From NCBI RefSeq assembly GCF_020873895.1, contig NZ_JAHWGT010000014.1, positions 62,001 through 126,000 on the forward strand: DNA of 64,000 nucleotides, in the 5' to 3' direction. The notes below the pieces were generated by a model. That model was not told the origin of the DNA. It did no database searches and saw nothing but the letters and a program-made list of their open reading frames with translations. Below are positions 39,384 through 51,607 of this stretch, in pieces. How positions within the stretch are numbered: the first letter of the stretch is position 1; every line of letters begins with the position of its first letter. The position numbers and the translations under genes were made by a program. Source of the DNA: Streptomyces sp. DH12. GTDB taxonomy: Bacteria > Actinomycetota > Actinomycetes > Streptomycetales > Streptomycetaceae.

Positions 39384-40190
39384 GTGACCGCACCCCTTCC
39401 CCCGTCCCACCAGCCACCGAGTGAGCACGTGCCGAACGACATTCCCGGCTCCCCGCCCCAGGGCGACGCGCCCGGCGGCCGCACCGCGGGGCCGCAGCAG
39501 CCGCCGCGGGCCCCGTCCGCGTCCGCGTCCCCGTACGCCAAGGGCGAGGAGGCGGCGCCGGACGTGACCGCGGAGGTGCGGCAGGGTGCCGTGGTGCTGC
39601 TCGCGGTGGCGGTCGCGGGGTTCGCGCTGGGCCTGCTGTGGGTGTGGCTGGCGCCGCGCGTCCCGCTGGTCTCGGACGGTACGGCCGTCCTGCTGGCGGA
39701 CTCCGAGGGTGAGAACGCGGTCGGCGCGGACGGCGTGTTCCTGCTGCTCGGTCTGGCGTTCGGCGCGGTCAGCGCGCTCGCCGTCTTCCTCCTCCGGCGC
39801 GGCGGCGGCGTCGCGGTGGTGGTGGGCCTGGCCCTCGGCGGGGTGCTCGGCTCCGTGCTGGGCTGGGGCACGGGCACCCTCCTCGGCCCGACGCACGACG
39901 TCGTGGCGCGGGCGCGGACGGTAGGCGAGGGCGTCACCTTCGACGCGCCGCTCGAACTCCACGCGTACGGGGTGCTGCTCGCCTGGCCGGTCGCGGCGAT
40001 GGCCGTCCACCTGGCGCTCACGGCGCTCTTCGGCCCCCGCGACCCCGAGCCGGAGTGGGACCTCACCCCGTACGGCCCCGTTCCGCACTGGCCGGCTCCG
40101 CCCCCCGGCCCCGCCGCCCCGCACGGGCCCACCCCGCCGCGCGGCTCCGGCCCAGGCCCCGGCTCCGCGCCGTCCGGGCCGGGCGCCTGA
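39384..40190 (+). CDS. DUF2567 family membrane protein
   Basis: 268 residues. Pro/Gly-rich cytoplasmic start (about 1-65), four membrane segments (about 68-90, 115-135, 142-165 and 195-215) and a Pro-rich tail. The central part, FALGLLWVWLAPRVPLVSDG, is characteristic of actinobacterial DUF2567 proteins. Function unknown. GTG start at 39384. It follows the ABC permease by 34 bases and may be cotranscribed. It converges with the YbaK-like gene, 9 bases away. Confidence 0.82.
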   Translation: MTAPLPPSHQPPSEHVPNDIPGSPPQGDAPGGRTAGPQQPPRAPSASASPYAKGEEAAPDVTAEVRQGAVVLLAVAVAGFALGLLWVWLAPRVPLVSDGTAVLLADSEGENAVGADGVFLLLGLAFGAVSALAVFLLRRGGGVAVVVGLALGGVLGSVLGWGTGTLLGPTHDVVARARTVGEGVTFDAPLELHAYGVLLAWPVAAMAVHLALTALFGPRDPEPEWDLTPYGPVPHWPAPPPGPAAPHGPTPPRGSGPGPGSAPSGPGA

Positions 40191-40199
40191 CGCGGCGCG

Positions 40200-40697
40200 T
40201 CAGTCCCGGCCGATGGGGGCGAGGACGGCGCCCGTCAGCTCGGCGAGGTGCGCCGGGGCGAGCTCCACCTCCAGGCCGCGCCGCCCCGCCGACACGCAGA
40301 TCGTCTCGTGCCGCGACGCCGACGCGTCCAGGACCGTCGGCAGCCGCTTGCGCTGTCCGAGCGGCGAGATGCCGCCCCGGACGTACCCGGTCGTCCGCTC
40401 GGCGGCCGCCGGGTCGGCCATCTCCGCGCGCTTGCCGCCCACGGCGGCGGCGAGCGCCTTCAGGTCCAGCCGGCCCGCCACGGGCACCACGGCCACGGTG
40501 AGGGTGCCGTCGACGTCGGCGACCAGGGTCTTGAAGACCCGGTCGGGGGAGACGCCCAGCGCCTCGGCCGCCTCCTCGCCGTACGACGGCGACGCCGGGT
40601 CGTGCGCGTACTCGTGCACCGTGAAGGGCGTCCCCGCGGCCGTCAGGGCCACCGTCGCCGGGGTGCCGCCCGCCTGCTTCCTCGTCTTCTTCGCCAT
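40200..40697 (-). CDS. ybaK: YbaK/EbsC-type Cys-tRNA(Pro) deacylase
   Basis: 165 residues from ATG at 40697, giving MAKKTRKQAGGTPATVAL; the longer frame upstream runs over the Lon-domain gene in another frame. The trans-editing domain has FKTLVADVDG, VPVAGRLDLKALA, YVRGGISPLGQRKRLP and the family's invariant Lys in KRAEMAD. Such proteins hydrolyse Cys-tRNA-Pro or other mischarged tRNAs. It is downstream of the Lon-domain gene by 56 bases on the same strand. Confidence 0.92.
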   Translation of the reverse strand: MAKKTRKQAGGTPATVALTAAGTPFTVHEYAHDPASPSYGEEAAEALGVSPDRVFKTLVADVDGTLTVAVVPVAGRLDLKALAAAVGGKRAEMADPAAAERTTGYVRGGISPLGQRKRLPTVLDASASRHETICVSAGRRGLEVELAPAHLAELTGAVLAPIGRD

Positions 40698-40753
40698 GCT
40701 CCCCGTCTCCGTTCCGGTCCCCGCCCCGCGTGCGCCGGCGCTCCGGCGGCGGG

Positions 40754-41494
40754 TCAGTTCGGGCTCGTCGGAGCCCGGGTCAGCTCGACCGCCGGCAACG
40801 AGGGCAGATGGCGCAGCACCGCCGTCTCGGTGCGCAGCAGGCGCAGCTCCTCGCGCAGCCGGGTCGCCGTGTCGGGCGCCTGGAGCAGCCGCTGCTTCGA
40901 CGGCGTGTCCAGCACCGCGGCCGCGGCCACCAGGTACGACACCACCGACGGCTCGTCGGGCAGCTCCGCGCCGGTCGCCAGGGACCGCTCGCGCGCCCCC
41001 GCCAGCCGCTTCTGGTACGAGCGGAACGCCCGAAGCACCCCTTCGGCGAGCGCGCCCGCGCCCTCGCCCTGCCGCTCCTCCAGCTCCTCCAGCTCGGCCG
41101 TGAGGAACGGGCCGCTCGTGTCGACCGACACCACCCGCACCCGGGTCGTGCCGGTCGCCAGCACCTCGAAGCCGCCGTCCGGCCGCTCCCTGATGGTCGC
41201 CGCGTCGGCGACGCACCCGACGCTGTGGAACGCCCGGACGGGGTCGGGGCCGAAGCCCGCGGCGGGGCCCTTCTCCGGCAGCGCCGTCTGGTCGGGCAGC
41301 CCCGGCGCCGACGGCGCCACCTCGTGGCCGTCGCGGATCGCGACGACGGCGAAGCGGCGCGGCTGCGACTCGTCGGTCTTGAGGAGCTCGCGCATCATGG
41401 CGCGGTAGCGCTCCTCGAAGACGTTCAGCGGCAGCACGAGGCCAGGGAAAAGCACCGCGTTCAGCGGGAAGAGGGGCAGGCGAGCGGTGGTCAC
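40754..41494 (-). CDS. LON substrate-binding domain protein
   Basis: 246 residues. The start RLPLFPLNAVLFPGLVLPLNVFE is the LonB/Lon N-terminal (ASKHA-free LON) domain signature, followed by an alpha-helical tail. There is no AAA+ or protease domain, so it is a stand-alone substrate-binding or regulatory domain, common in Actinobacteria and of unknown target. GTG start at 41494. It is in the same direction as the YbaK-like gene and the repeat protein gene upstream. Confidence 0.9.
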   Translation of the reverse strand: MTTARLPLFPLNAVLFPGLVLPLNVFEERYRAMMRELLKTDESQPRRFAVVAIRDGHEVAPSAPGLPDQTALPEKGPAAGFGPDPVRAFHSVGCVADAATIRERPDGGFEVLATGTTRVRVVSVDTSGPFLTAELEELEERQGEGAGALAEGVLRAFRSYQKRLAGARERSLATGAELPDEPSVVSYLVAAAAVLDTPSKQRLLQAPDTATRLREELRLLRTETAVLRHLPSLPAVELTRAPTSPN

Positions 41495-41609
41495 AGCGGC
41501 AAGCGTAATGGCCGCGGCCCCGGGCCCGTCCGGCCGTCCGCGCTCCGGATGCCGCCGCGCCGCCCCGCGCGCCGCGCTCCGGTGCCGCCGTGGGGTTCCG
41601 CGCGCCGTC

Positions 41610-42608
41610 TCAGCGGGCCCGACGCACGCTCGCGCGCCGCACCAGATCGCGCGCTTCGAGGAACCGGCCCAGCGGATCCGCGCCCTCGCCCCCCGAACCG
41701 GCCGCCACCCACGGGAACGTGGTCGCCCGCGCCCCGATCAGCCGGAACTGCTCCAGTGCCGGCCCCCAGCGCCGCCGCGCCATCAGGACGTACGCCAGCA
41801 GGTTGCGCGTCTCGGCCGTCCAGGCGTCGCCGACCGGACGGCGCGCCGACAGGTCGATGGCCAGGTCCGCCGCCGCGTCGATCCGCGCCGCCGGGACCCC
41901 GCCCGCGCCGCCCGCCAGCAGTTGGGCGTGGGCGGCGCGCAGCGGCAGCGCGCGCACGAGCGAGCCGGGCGGCGCGTCGGACGCGGCCGCCTCGGCGAAG
42001 TCGAAGCACGCCTGGTGCGAGCCGCGGCAGCGGGCCGAGAGGTACTCCAGGGCCGCCACGTGGCAGCCGTGGTGGTGCGGGGACCGGCGGACCGCCTGCT
42101 CCCACAGCGCCTCGAAGAGCCCGTCCGGGGCGTGGCCGCCGCGCGCGTGGTCCAACGCGATCCGCCACGGCACCGGGTCCAGGGGCGCGGCCTCGGCGGC
42201 GGCGTGGACCACCGGCTCCACCTCCCGCAGCCGCTCGGCGCGCGCCGGCGACGCCCAGGCCCGGTCGACGGCGAGCTGCGCGGCGACGAGCAGCGCGTCC
42301 GGGTCGTCCGGGCTGCGCGCGCGCCACTGCGTCAGCCAGTCCCCGCGGCTGTGGGCGAACGCGGCGAGCCGCACGGCGTACCGGTCGCGCCACTCCCAAT
42401 CGGCGGCGGCGCGGGTCGCCGCGAGCAGCCGGGAGGCCGGAATGTGGTTGCCGAGCGCGGCGGCCACCAGCGCCGGACCGAGTCTGTCGTCCGGTGCGTC
42501 CAGCAGTACGGAGCCGTCCGGCGGCAGCCCGTCGCGGGGCGGCGGGCCGGTGCGGACCGTGCGTGCGGAGCCCCTCAGGGCGCGGAGCAGAGACATGGTG
42601 CCGCCCAT
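41610..42608 (-). CDS. Alpha-helical repeat (TPR-like) hypothetical protein
   Basis: 332 residues, nearly all helical, with repeated Ala/Leu/Trp-rich segments such as WEWRDRYAVRLAAFAHSRGD and PWRIALDHARGG that look like degenerate TPR or Sel1 units. No signal or membrane segment and no known family recognised. Start ATG at 42608 or 42596; neither has a strong ribosome site. It may belong to one transcript with the Lon-domain gene (115 bases apart). Confidence 0.75.
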   Translation of the reverse strand: MGGTMSLLRALRGSARTVRTGPPPRDGLPPDGSVLLDAPDDRLGPALVAAALGNHIPASRLLAATRAAADWEWRDRYAVRLAAFAHSRGDWLTQWRARSPDDPDALLVAAQLAVDRAWASPARAERLREVEPVVHAAAEAAPLDPVPWRIALDHARGGHAPDGLFEALWEQAVRRSPHHHGCHVAALEYLSARCRGSHQACFDFAEAAASDAPPGSLVRALPLRAAHAQLLAGGAGGVPAARIDAAADLAIDLSARRPVGDAWTAETRNLLAYVLMARRRWGPALEQFRLIGARATTFPWVAAGSGGEGADPLGRFLEARDLVRRASVRRAR

Positions 42609-42660
42609 TGAAAAGCGCAGGTGGAGGCGGCGCCAGAGAGCGACTGTGAAGCTTTCGTGG

Positions 42661-42682
42661 CGGCAGGATGGTTGTCCTGCCG
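42661..42682. terminator. Inverted repeat between two minus-strand genes
   Basis: CGGCAGGA (42661-42668) and TCCTGCCG (42675-42682), loop 6 bases, in the 176-base spacer between the 542-residue membrane protein gene and the repeat protein gene. It probably ends the former's transcript or regulates the latter. No other feature is seen in this spacer. Confidence 0.5.
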
Positions 42683-42784
42683 AACGTCAAGAGGCGGTAA
42701 AGAAAGCGGCGGCGCGACCACGGAAGGGGAGGGCGGGAACCGGCCGCGGCCCCGCCCGGCGGCCGGCGCCCGCCCCGGCGCGCG

Positions 42785-44413
42785 TCAGCTGCGCCGCAGC
42801 AGCCGGGAGGCGCCCGCCGCCACCGCCGTGGCCAGAATCCACCCCACGAGGATCAGCACCGTCGACACCCACTGCCACCCGGTCGACAGCCGCCAGTAAC
42901 CCTCCTGGCCGAGGTTGATCACCGGCACCAGCAGGTCCAGCGCGTACAGCACGGCGTTCCACTGGGGGACCTCGTCCTGCTTGATCGGGACCGGGTCGTA
43001 GTAGGAGAAGGCCCAGGCGCCCGCCGCCCACAGCACCGCCATCCACACCGCCGCCCGGCCGGGCCGGTAGCCGTACGCCACCGTCCAGTCCTGGAGGAAG
43101 CCCCACGTCTTCGCGGCGAGCGGCAGCGTCTCGCGGCGGCGCCGCTGCTTGGCCAGCAGCACCTCCCGGGCGTCGGCGTCCTCCCCGCTGCCGCGCAGCA
43201 CGGCCGCCAGCCGCTCGTACGGCTCCGGGGCGTACTCGGGGGTGGCCGCCGCCACCCACTCCAGCCGCTGCGCGAGCGGGAAGTGGCCGTACGGGACGAG
43301 GTTCTCGTAGACGAACCCGCTGATCGCGAGGCCGCCCGGCCCCGGCCAGCTGGCCGCCTCGTCGACCAGGGTGACGACCTTCGCGCCGTTCAGCACCACC
43401 CGGCCCTCCTCCGGCCGCTCGGAGGTGAACCGCAGCTCCGGAGTGACGATCCTGCGCAGCGACAGCTCCTCCCTGCGGGCCGAGGACAGCACGAACCGCG
43501 CCTGGTGCAGGTCGACCGCGTCCCCGAACCGCCCGTCGTCCAGCCGCACCCCGCCCCGGCACTCGAAGGGCCGCATCCGCGTGCCCCGCATCGGGGTGTT
43601 CACATCGCCCAGGCCGTACGGCGGGGTCCCCCCGAGGTGGTCCTCCGGGCCGCCCACCGACTCGCTCACCCACGCCCCCGTCAGGTACAGCGTGCGCTCC
43701 ACGCTGAGCTGCGGGGCGTTCAGCGCCCGCCGTCCCTCGGCGCCGCGCAACCGGCTGCCGCGCAGGCTCAGCGAGACCCCCACCTTCGCGCCCCGCAGGC
43801 TCACCTCCCCGTACGTCTCGATCAGCTCCGCCTGGAGGTCCTGCGCGACCGTCAGGCCGTCCGCGACGATGGCCCGGCCGCGCCGGTCCGGCTGCACGTG
43901 GATCTGGCTGATCAGCAGGTCGGTGCCTATCTGCGCGTCGGTGAGCCGCACGCCGCGCGCCACCCGGCAGCGCGGCAGGTGCAGATCGCCCTCGGTGTGC
44001 AGGCGGGCCGCCTCCAGCCGGGGCACGGCGCACCCGACGAGGCGCAGCGTGCTGAACCGCGTCTCGGGCAGCACCACCTCGTGCTCGAAGACGCACCCCT
44101 GGAGCTCGACGTACGGGTCGACGGTGCCGCCCGCCAGGTCGAGCGTGCCGGTGATGCGCGCCCCGCGCAGCTTCAGCGCCGACACGCGCCCCGCCAGGGC
44201 CTGCGGCCCCGACAGCAGCAGCCGGGCCACCACCCGCGCCCGGACGCTGCGCTCCGCGGGCCAGGTGCGCGGCGCGAACGGGTCGTCCAGCACCGGATGG
44301 CCCGACCGCAGGTCGTACCAGGCGCCGATCCGGAACGCCTGCCACATCCCCAGCTCGGCCGGGGTCAGGTCGCCGGGCAGTTCGTCATCGCGATCGTCCT
44401 GCGGCTCGGTCAC
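42785..44413 (-). CDS. Membrane protein with pentapeptide-like repeats
   Basis: 542 residues. Residues about 80-370 consist of short beta-strand repeats of the type SxLRGARITGTLDL and LRLVGC, similar to pentapeptide or right-handed beta-helix repeats. Three hydrophobic segments at the C-terminus (about 450-470, 490-508 and 515-538) anchor it in the membrane. Streptomyces homologs are often labelled membrane-associated oxidoreductase, but no cofactor or redox motif is visible, so that label is not supported here. GTG start at 44413 with GAGGGGG upstream. Divergent from hisD. Confidence 0.78.
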   Translation of the reverse strand: MTEPQDDRDDELPGDLTPAELGMWQAFRIGAWYDLRSGHPVLDDPFAPRTWPAERSVRARVVARLLLSGPQALAGRVSALKLRGARITGTLDLAGGTVDPYVELQGCVFEHEVVLPETRFSTLRLVGCAVPRLEAARLHTEGDLHLPRCRVARGVRLTDAQIGTDLLISQIHVQPDRRGRAIVADGLTVAQDLQAELIETYGEVSLRGAKVGVSLSLRGSRLRGAEGRRALNAPQLSVERTLYLTGAWVSESVGGPEDHLGGTPPYGLGDVNTPMRGTRMRPFECRGGVRLDDGRFGDAVDLHQARFVLSSARREELSLRRIVTPELRFTSERPEEGRVVLNGAKVVTLVDEAASWPGPGGLAISGFVYENLVPYGHFPLAQRLEWVAAATPEYAPEPYERLAAVLRGSGEDADAREVLLAKQRRRRETLPLAAKTWGFLQDWTVAYGYRPGRAAVWMAVLWAAGAWAFSYYDPVPIKQDEVPQWNAVLYALDLLVPVINLGQEGYWRLSTGWQWVSTVLILVGWILATAVAAGASRLLRRS

Positions 44414-47587
<3,174 letters not shown>

Positions 47588-47591
<4 letters not shown>

Positions 47592-47755
47592 CGGGTCTGT
47601 CGACCATCCTCATCGTCGTCGGCCTCTTCCTCGCCGGCGGCGTGTACTCCTTCAGCAAGCAGCGGATGCCCAAGGGGCTGATCGTCCTGCTCGCCATCGC
47701 CTCGGCGATGTGCCTCGCGGCGGGCGTCCTGCGCATCCAGGGACTCTGGGAATGA
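47588..47755 (+). CDS. Small membrane protein within the his operon
   Basis: 55 residues from GTG at 47588 overlapping the hisB stop; the TGA overlaps the ATG of hisH. Two hydrophobic segments at about 4-18 and 29-47, separated by [10 protein letters not shown]. The overlaps on both sides make it a fixed operon member. Function unknown; no catalytic motif. Its presence between hisB and hisH seems usual in Streptomyces, but a role in histidine synthesis is not shown. Confidence 0.85.
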
Positions 47756-48420
47756 GCGGATCGAGCGGCATGAGCAGCACGAGCACGGGCAAGAAGGTCG
47801 TCGTCTTCGACTACGGGTTCGGCAACGTCCGCTCCGCCGAGCGGGCCCTCGCCCGGGTCGGCGCCGACGTCGAGATCACCCGCGACTACGACCGCGCCAT
47901 GAACGCCGACGGGCTGCTCGTCCCCGGCGTCGGCGCCTTCTCCGCCTGCATGGCCGGGCTCCGGGAGGCCCGCGGCGACTGGATCGTGGGCCGGCGGCTC
48001 GCCGGCGGCCGGCCCGTCATGGGCGTCTGCGTCGGCATGCAGATCCTCTTCGCCCGCGGCGTCGAGCACGGCGTCGAGACCGACGGCCTCGACGAGTGGC
48101 CCGGCACGGTCGGCCCGCTGAAGGCCCCCGTCATCCCGCACATGGGGTGGAACACCGTCGAGGCGCCCGAGGACTCCGCCCTGTTCGCCGGGGTCGACCC
48201 CGGCGAGCGGTTCTACTTCGTCCACTCCTACGCCGTGACCGACTGGACCCTCGAAACCGCCAACCCCGCCCTGCGGGCGCCGCGGGTCACCTGGTCCACG
48301 CACGGCGAGCGGTTCGTCGCCGCCGTGGAGAACGGCGCCCTGTGGGCGACGCAGTTCCACCCTGAGAAGTCCGGCGACGCGGGAGCCCAGCTCCTGACGA
48401 ACTGGCTCGACACCTTCTGA
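47752..48420 (+). CDS. hisH: Imidazole glycerol phosphate synthase glutaminase subunit
   Basis: Class I glutamine amidotransferase that feeds ammonia to HisF. 222 residues from ATG at 47752; ATG at 47770 would give a start closer to the usual length. Motifs: [14 protein letters not shown], nucleophile Cys in [18 protein letters not shown] and the His/Glu of QFHPEKSG. Its partner hisF lies 1.2 kb downstream. Confidence 0.96.
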   Translation: MSGSSGMSSTSTGKKVVVFDYGFGNVRSAERALARVGADVEITRDYDRAMNADGLLVPGVGAFSACMAGLREARGDWIVGRRLAGGRPVMGVCVGMQILFARGVEHGVETDGLDEWPGTVGPLKAPVIPHMGWNTVEAPEDSALFAGVDPGERFYFVHSYAVTDWTLETANPALRAPRVTWSTHGERFVAAVENGALWATQFHPEKSGDAGAQLLTNWLDTF

Positions 48421-48497
48421 TCCGCCTTCCTCCTGATCCGCCCTCCCCACCCCCTCCCCATCCGCCCGAACCCCGCCCAGAGGCTAGGACCGCTGAG
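48421..48497 (+). other. C-rich intercistronic spacer hisH-priA
   Basis: 77 bases, the only sizeable gap in the his operon. The plus strand is strongly C-rich and G-poor from about 48421 to 48478 (repeats of CCGCCC, CTCCCC and CCTCC), then GAGGCTAGGA leads to the ATG. Such C-rich, poorly structured RNA resembles Rho loading sites, so premature ending of transcription here is possible, though not shown. Confidence 0.4.
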
Positions 48498-49232
48498 ATG
48501 ACCAAGCTCGAACTCCTCCCCGCCGTCGACGTCCGGGACGGCCAGGCCGTACGGCTCGTCCACGGCGAGTCCGGCACGGAGACGTCGTACGGCTCCCCGC
48601 TGGAGGCGGCCCTGGCGTGGCAGCGCGCGGGCGCCGAGTGGCTGCATCTGGTCGACCTCGACGCCGCGTTCGGCACGGGCGACAACCGCGCGCTGATCGC
48701 CGAGGTGGCCGGCAGCATCGCGGGCCACGGCGTCAAGGTGGAGCTGTCCGGCGGCATCCGCGACGACGCCTCCCTCGCCGCGGCCCTCGCCACCGGCTGC
48801 ACCCGCGTCAACCTCGGCACCGCCGCCCTGGAGACCCCCGAGTGGGTCGCCAAGGTCATCGCCGAGCACGGCGACAAGATCGCCGTCGGCCTGGACGTCC
48901 GCGGCACGACGCTGCGCGGCCGCGGCTGGACCCGTGACGGCGGCGACCTGTACGAGACGCTGGCCCGCCTCGACTCCGAGGGCTGCGCCCGGTACGTGGT
49001 CACCGACATCGCCAAGGACGGCACGCTCCAGGGCCCCAACCTGGAGCTGCTGCGCAACGTCTGCGCGGCCACCGACAAGCCGGTCGTCGCCTCCGGCGGC
49101 GTCTCCTCCCTCGACGACCTGCGGGCCATCGCCGCGCTCGTCCCCGAGGGCGTCGAGGGCGCCATCGTCGGCAAGGCCCTGTACGCCGGCGCGTTCACCC
49201 TGGAAGAGGCGCTCGCGGCGGTGGCGGAATGA
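48498..49232 (+). CDS. priA: Bifunctional HisA/TrpF isomerase PriA
   Basis: Beta/alpha-barrel isomerase that in Streptomyces and mycobacteria converts both ProFAR (histidine) and PRA (tryptophan). 244 residues. Catalytic Asp residues are in [15 protein letters not shown] and [15 protein letters not shown]; phosphate-binding segments ELSGGIRDD and VASGGVSS are present. The trp genes in this window lack trpF, which fits the dual role known for this family. ATG at 48498. Confidence 0.95.
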   Translation: MTKLELLPAVDVRDGQAVRLVHGESGTETSYGSPLEAALAWQRAGAEWLHLVDLDAAFGTGDNRALIAEVAGSIAGHGVKVELSGGIRDDASLAAALATGCTRVNLGTAALETPEWVAKVIAEHGDKIAVGLDVRGTTLRGRGWTRDGGDLYETLARLDSEGCARYVVTDIAKDGTLQGPNLELLRNVCAATDKPVVASGGVSSLDDLRAIAALVPEGVEGAIVGKALYAGAFTLEEALAAVAE

Positions 49233-49636
49233 CCGACTCCGTACGCCGTGTGGCGACCGGCGCGCCCTGGGAGGAGCAGTTCGGCTACTCCCGCGCCGTG
49301 GAGCTGCCGAACGGTCTGGTCCTGGTCTCCGGGTGCACCTCCGTCGTCGACGGGGCCATCGCCGACGGCGGCCCCTACGAGCAGGCGATCAACTCCTTCT
49401 CCATGGCCTTCGCCGCGCTCTCGCAGCTCGGCCTGGGCCCCGAGGACGTCGTCCGAACCCGCATGTACCTCACGCACGCCCGGGACGCGGAGGAGGTCGG
49501 CCGCGCCCACAAGGAGCTGTTCGACGCCGTCCGCCCCGCCGCGTCCATGCTCGTCGTCGCCGGCCTCGTCGACTCGCGGCTGATCGTCGAGGTCGAGGTC
49601 GAGGCGTACCGCGGGGACGGGGGCACCGCGTCGTGA
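49229..49636 (+). CDS. RidA family (YjgF) enamine/imine deaminase-like protein
   Basis: 135 residues; ATG overlaps the priA stop and the TGA overlaps the GTG of hisF. Rid-domain motifs: [21 protein letters not shown] and the anion-binding Arg in [14 protein letters not shown]. RidA proteins quench reactive enamines made by PLP enzymes. Placed between priA and hisF, it may protect this pathway or act on a related intermediate; the substrate is not known. Confidence 0.9.
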   Translation: MTDSVRRVATGAPWEEQFGYSRAVELPNGLVLVSGCTSVVDGAIADGGPYEQAINSFSMAFAALSQLGLGPEDVVRTRMYLTHARDAEEVGRAHKELFDAVRPAASMLVVAGLVDSRLIVEVEVEAYRGDGGTAS

Positions 49637-50403
49637 GCCTCGCCGTACGCGTGATCCCCTGCCTGGACGTGGACAACGGCCGCGTCGTCAAGGGCGTCAA
49701 CTTCCAGAACCTGCGTGACGCGGGCGACCCCGTCGAGATGGCCCGGCTCTACGACGCCGAGGGCGCCGACGAGCTGACCTTCCTCGACATCACGGCCTCC
49801 TCCGGCGACCGGGAGACCACCTACGACGTGGTGCGCCGCACCGCCGAGCAGGTCTTCATCCCGCTGACCGTCGGCGGCGGGGTGCGCAGCGCCGACGACG
49901 TCGACCGGCTGCTGCGCGCAGGCGCGGACAAGGTGGGCGTGAACACCGCCGCCATCGCCCGGCCGGAGCTGATCCGGGAGGTGTCGGAACGGTTCGGCAG
50001 CCAGGTCCTCGTGCTCTCCGTGGACGCCCGGCGCTGCCCCGAGGGCAGCGGCACGCCCTCCGGCTTCGAGGTCACCACGCACGGCGGGCGCCGGGGCACC
50101 GGCCTCGACGCCGTCGAGTGGGCGCACCGGGCCGCCGAGCTGGGCGCGGGGGAGATCCTGCTCAACTCCATGGACGCCGACGGCACCAAGGACGGGTACG
50201 ACACGGCGATGATCGCGGCGGTGCGGCGGCACGTCGCCGTGCCGGTCATCGCCTCCGGCGGCGCCGGCCGGCTCGCCGACTTCCCGCCCGCCGTCGAGGC
50301 CGGGGCGGACGCCGTGCTCGCGGCCTCCGTCTTCCACTTCGGCGACCTGCGGATCGGCGAGGTCAAGGCCGCGCTGCGCGAGGCGGGGCACCCCGTCCGC
50401 TGA
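49633..50403 (+). CDS. hisF: Imidazole glycerol phosphate synthase cyclase subunit
   Basis: Cyclase that uses ammonia from HisH to form IGP and AICAR. 256 residues from GTG at 49633 overlapping the Rid gene stop. Catalytic residues lie in [15 protein letters not shown] (general acid Asp) and [16 protein letters not shown] and ASGGAG bind phosphate. Last gene of the his operon; a strong hairpin follows. Confidence 0.97.
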   Translation: MSLAVRVIPCLDVDNGRVVKGVNFQNLRDAGDPVEMARLYDAEGADELTFLDITASSGDRETTYDVVRRTAEQVFIPLTVGGGVRSADDVDRLLRAGADKVGVNTAAIARPELIREVSERFGSQVLVLSVDARRCPEGSGTPSGFEVTTHGGRRGTGLDAVEWAHRAAELGAGEILLNSMDADGTKDGYDTAMIAAVRRHVAVPVIASGGAGRLADFPPAVEAGADAVLAASVFHFGDLRIGEVKAALREAGHPVR

Positions 50404-50440
50404 ATCACCGGCCCGGCGCGCCGGCCGCACCGGGCCGTCC

Positions 50441-50490
50441 CGTACGGACGGGCCGGTCCGGCCGGCGCGGCCGGTCGGCCCGTCCGTACG
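50441..50490. terminator. Bidirectional terminator hairpin after hisF
   Basis: Perfect 15-base arms CGTACGGACGGGCCG (50441-50455) and CGGCCCGTCCGTACG (50476-50490), with further pairing inside the loop (GGTCCGGCC with GGCCGGT, one bulge). It lies between convergent hisF and the TIGR03085 gene and can serve both. Confidence 0.85.
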
Positions 50491-50529
50491 CGGCCCCGCG
50501 AGCTCGGGCCCCGCGGAACGGGCCGCCGG

Positions 50530-51162
50530 TCAGATGCCCAGCCTGGCCTCGATCACCCGCGCCACCGCCTCCTTGTCGCCGTCCAGCTCGACCCGGGCGA
50601 CCTCCTGCCGGCCGTAGAGGAACATCAGCAGCTCCGAGGGCTCGCCGGTCACCGTCACCACGGGCGTGCCGCGGCGGGCGACCGCCGTCTGCCCGTCGGT
50701 GCGGCGCAGGACCAGGCCGACGGGGCAGCGGCGGGCGGAGAGGCGGGCGAGCTTCTCCAGGCGCGCCCACAGGGCGTCCGCGAAGACCGGGTCGATCTCG
50801 CGCGGCGACCACTCCGGCTGGGCCCGCCGGACGTCCTCGGCGTGGACGTAGAACTCGACCGTGTTCGCCCCCTCGTCGACCTGCTTGATCGAGAAGGGCG
50901 ACATCCGGGGCGGCCCGCCCCGGACCAGCTGCACGAGTTCGGCGTACGGCTTGGCCGCGAACTCGGCCTGGACGCGCTCCAGCCGGCCTTGCAGCGGGCC
51001 GATCAGCACGCCGGCCGCCGCGTCCGGGCGGCGCTCGCGCACCACCACGTGGGCGGCCAGCTCGCGGGTGGTCCAGCCGTCGCACAGGGTCGGAGCGTCG
51101 GGTCCCGCGGCCTCCAACAGGTCGGCGAGGAGCAGTCGTTCGCGCTTGGCATGGGTGGACAT
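50530..51162 (-). CDS. TIGR03085 family protein (DinB/mycothiol-dependent fold)
   Basis: 210 residues. The N-terminal ERLLLADLLEAAGPDAPTLCDGWTTRELAAHV segment is the metal-binding part of the maleylpyruvate isomerase N-terminal/DinB-like fold; HAEDVRRAQPEW completes the family pattern. Enzymes of this fold often use mycothiol, but the reaction is unknown. Its position beside hisI and trpE is probably incidental. Divergent from hisI across 83 bases. Confidence 0.86.
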   Translation of the reverse strand: MSTHAKRERLLLADLLEAAGPDAPTLCDGWTTRELAAHVVVRERRPDAAAGVLIGPLQGRLERVQAEFAAKPYAELVQLVRGGPPRMSPFSIKQVDEGANTVEFYVHAEDVRRAQPEWSPREIDPVFADALWARLEKLARLSARRCPVGLVLRRTDGQTAVARRGTPVVTVTGEPSELLMFLYGRQEVARVELDGDKEAVARVIEARLGI

Positions 51163-51245
51163 GTCCGCAAGGGTAAGGGGACCGCCCCCGGTCCGCCCAG
51201 TGGACGAGGCCGGAACCGGCCCCCGCCGCGCGGCACAATGGCCGC

Positions 51246-51596
51246 ATGACCAGCAACCTTGACCCGGCCATCGCCGCCCGCCTCAAGCGCAGCCCCGACG
51301 GGCTGGTCCCGGCCATCGCCCAGCAGTACGACACCGGCGAGGTGCTCATGCTCGGCTGGATGGACGACGAGGCCCTGCACCGCACCCTCACCACCGGCCG
51401 CTGCACCTACTGGTCGCGCAGCCGCCGGGAGTACTGGGTCAAGGGCGACACCTCCGGCCACGTCCAGCACGTCAGGTCCGTCGCGCTCGACTGCGACGCC
51501 GACACCCTCCTCGTCAAGGTCGACCAGGTGGGCGCCGCCTGCCACACCGGCGCCCGCACGTGCTTCGACGCCGACGTGCTGCCGCTGGGCGAGTAG
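51246..51596 (+). CDS. hisI: Phosphoribosyl-AMP cyclohydrolase
   Basis: Opens the adenine ring of PR-AMP in histidine synthesis. 116 residues, monofunctional (no HisE domain). Motifs: [40 protein letters not shown] and the zinc-binding Cys of [10 protein letters not shown]. Starts a second transcript with trpE 11 bases downstream, joining the two amino-acid pathways. Confidence 0.96.
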   Translation: MTSNLDPAIAARLKRSPDGLVPAIAQQYDTGEVLMLGWMDDEALHRTLTTGRCTYWSRSRREYWVKGDTSGHVQHVRSVALDCDADTLLVKVDQVGAACHTGARTCFDADVLPLGE

Positions 51597-51607
51597 GGTC
51601 GGGCGCC

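Noticed and set aside
51563-51607. Attenuator before trpE
   Set aside because: Only 11 bases separate hisI and trpE; no leader peptide with Trp codons and no alternative hairpins fit.
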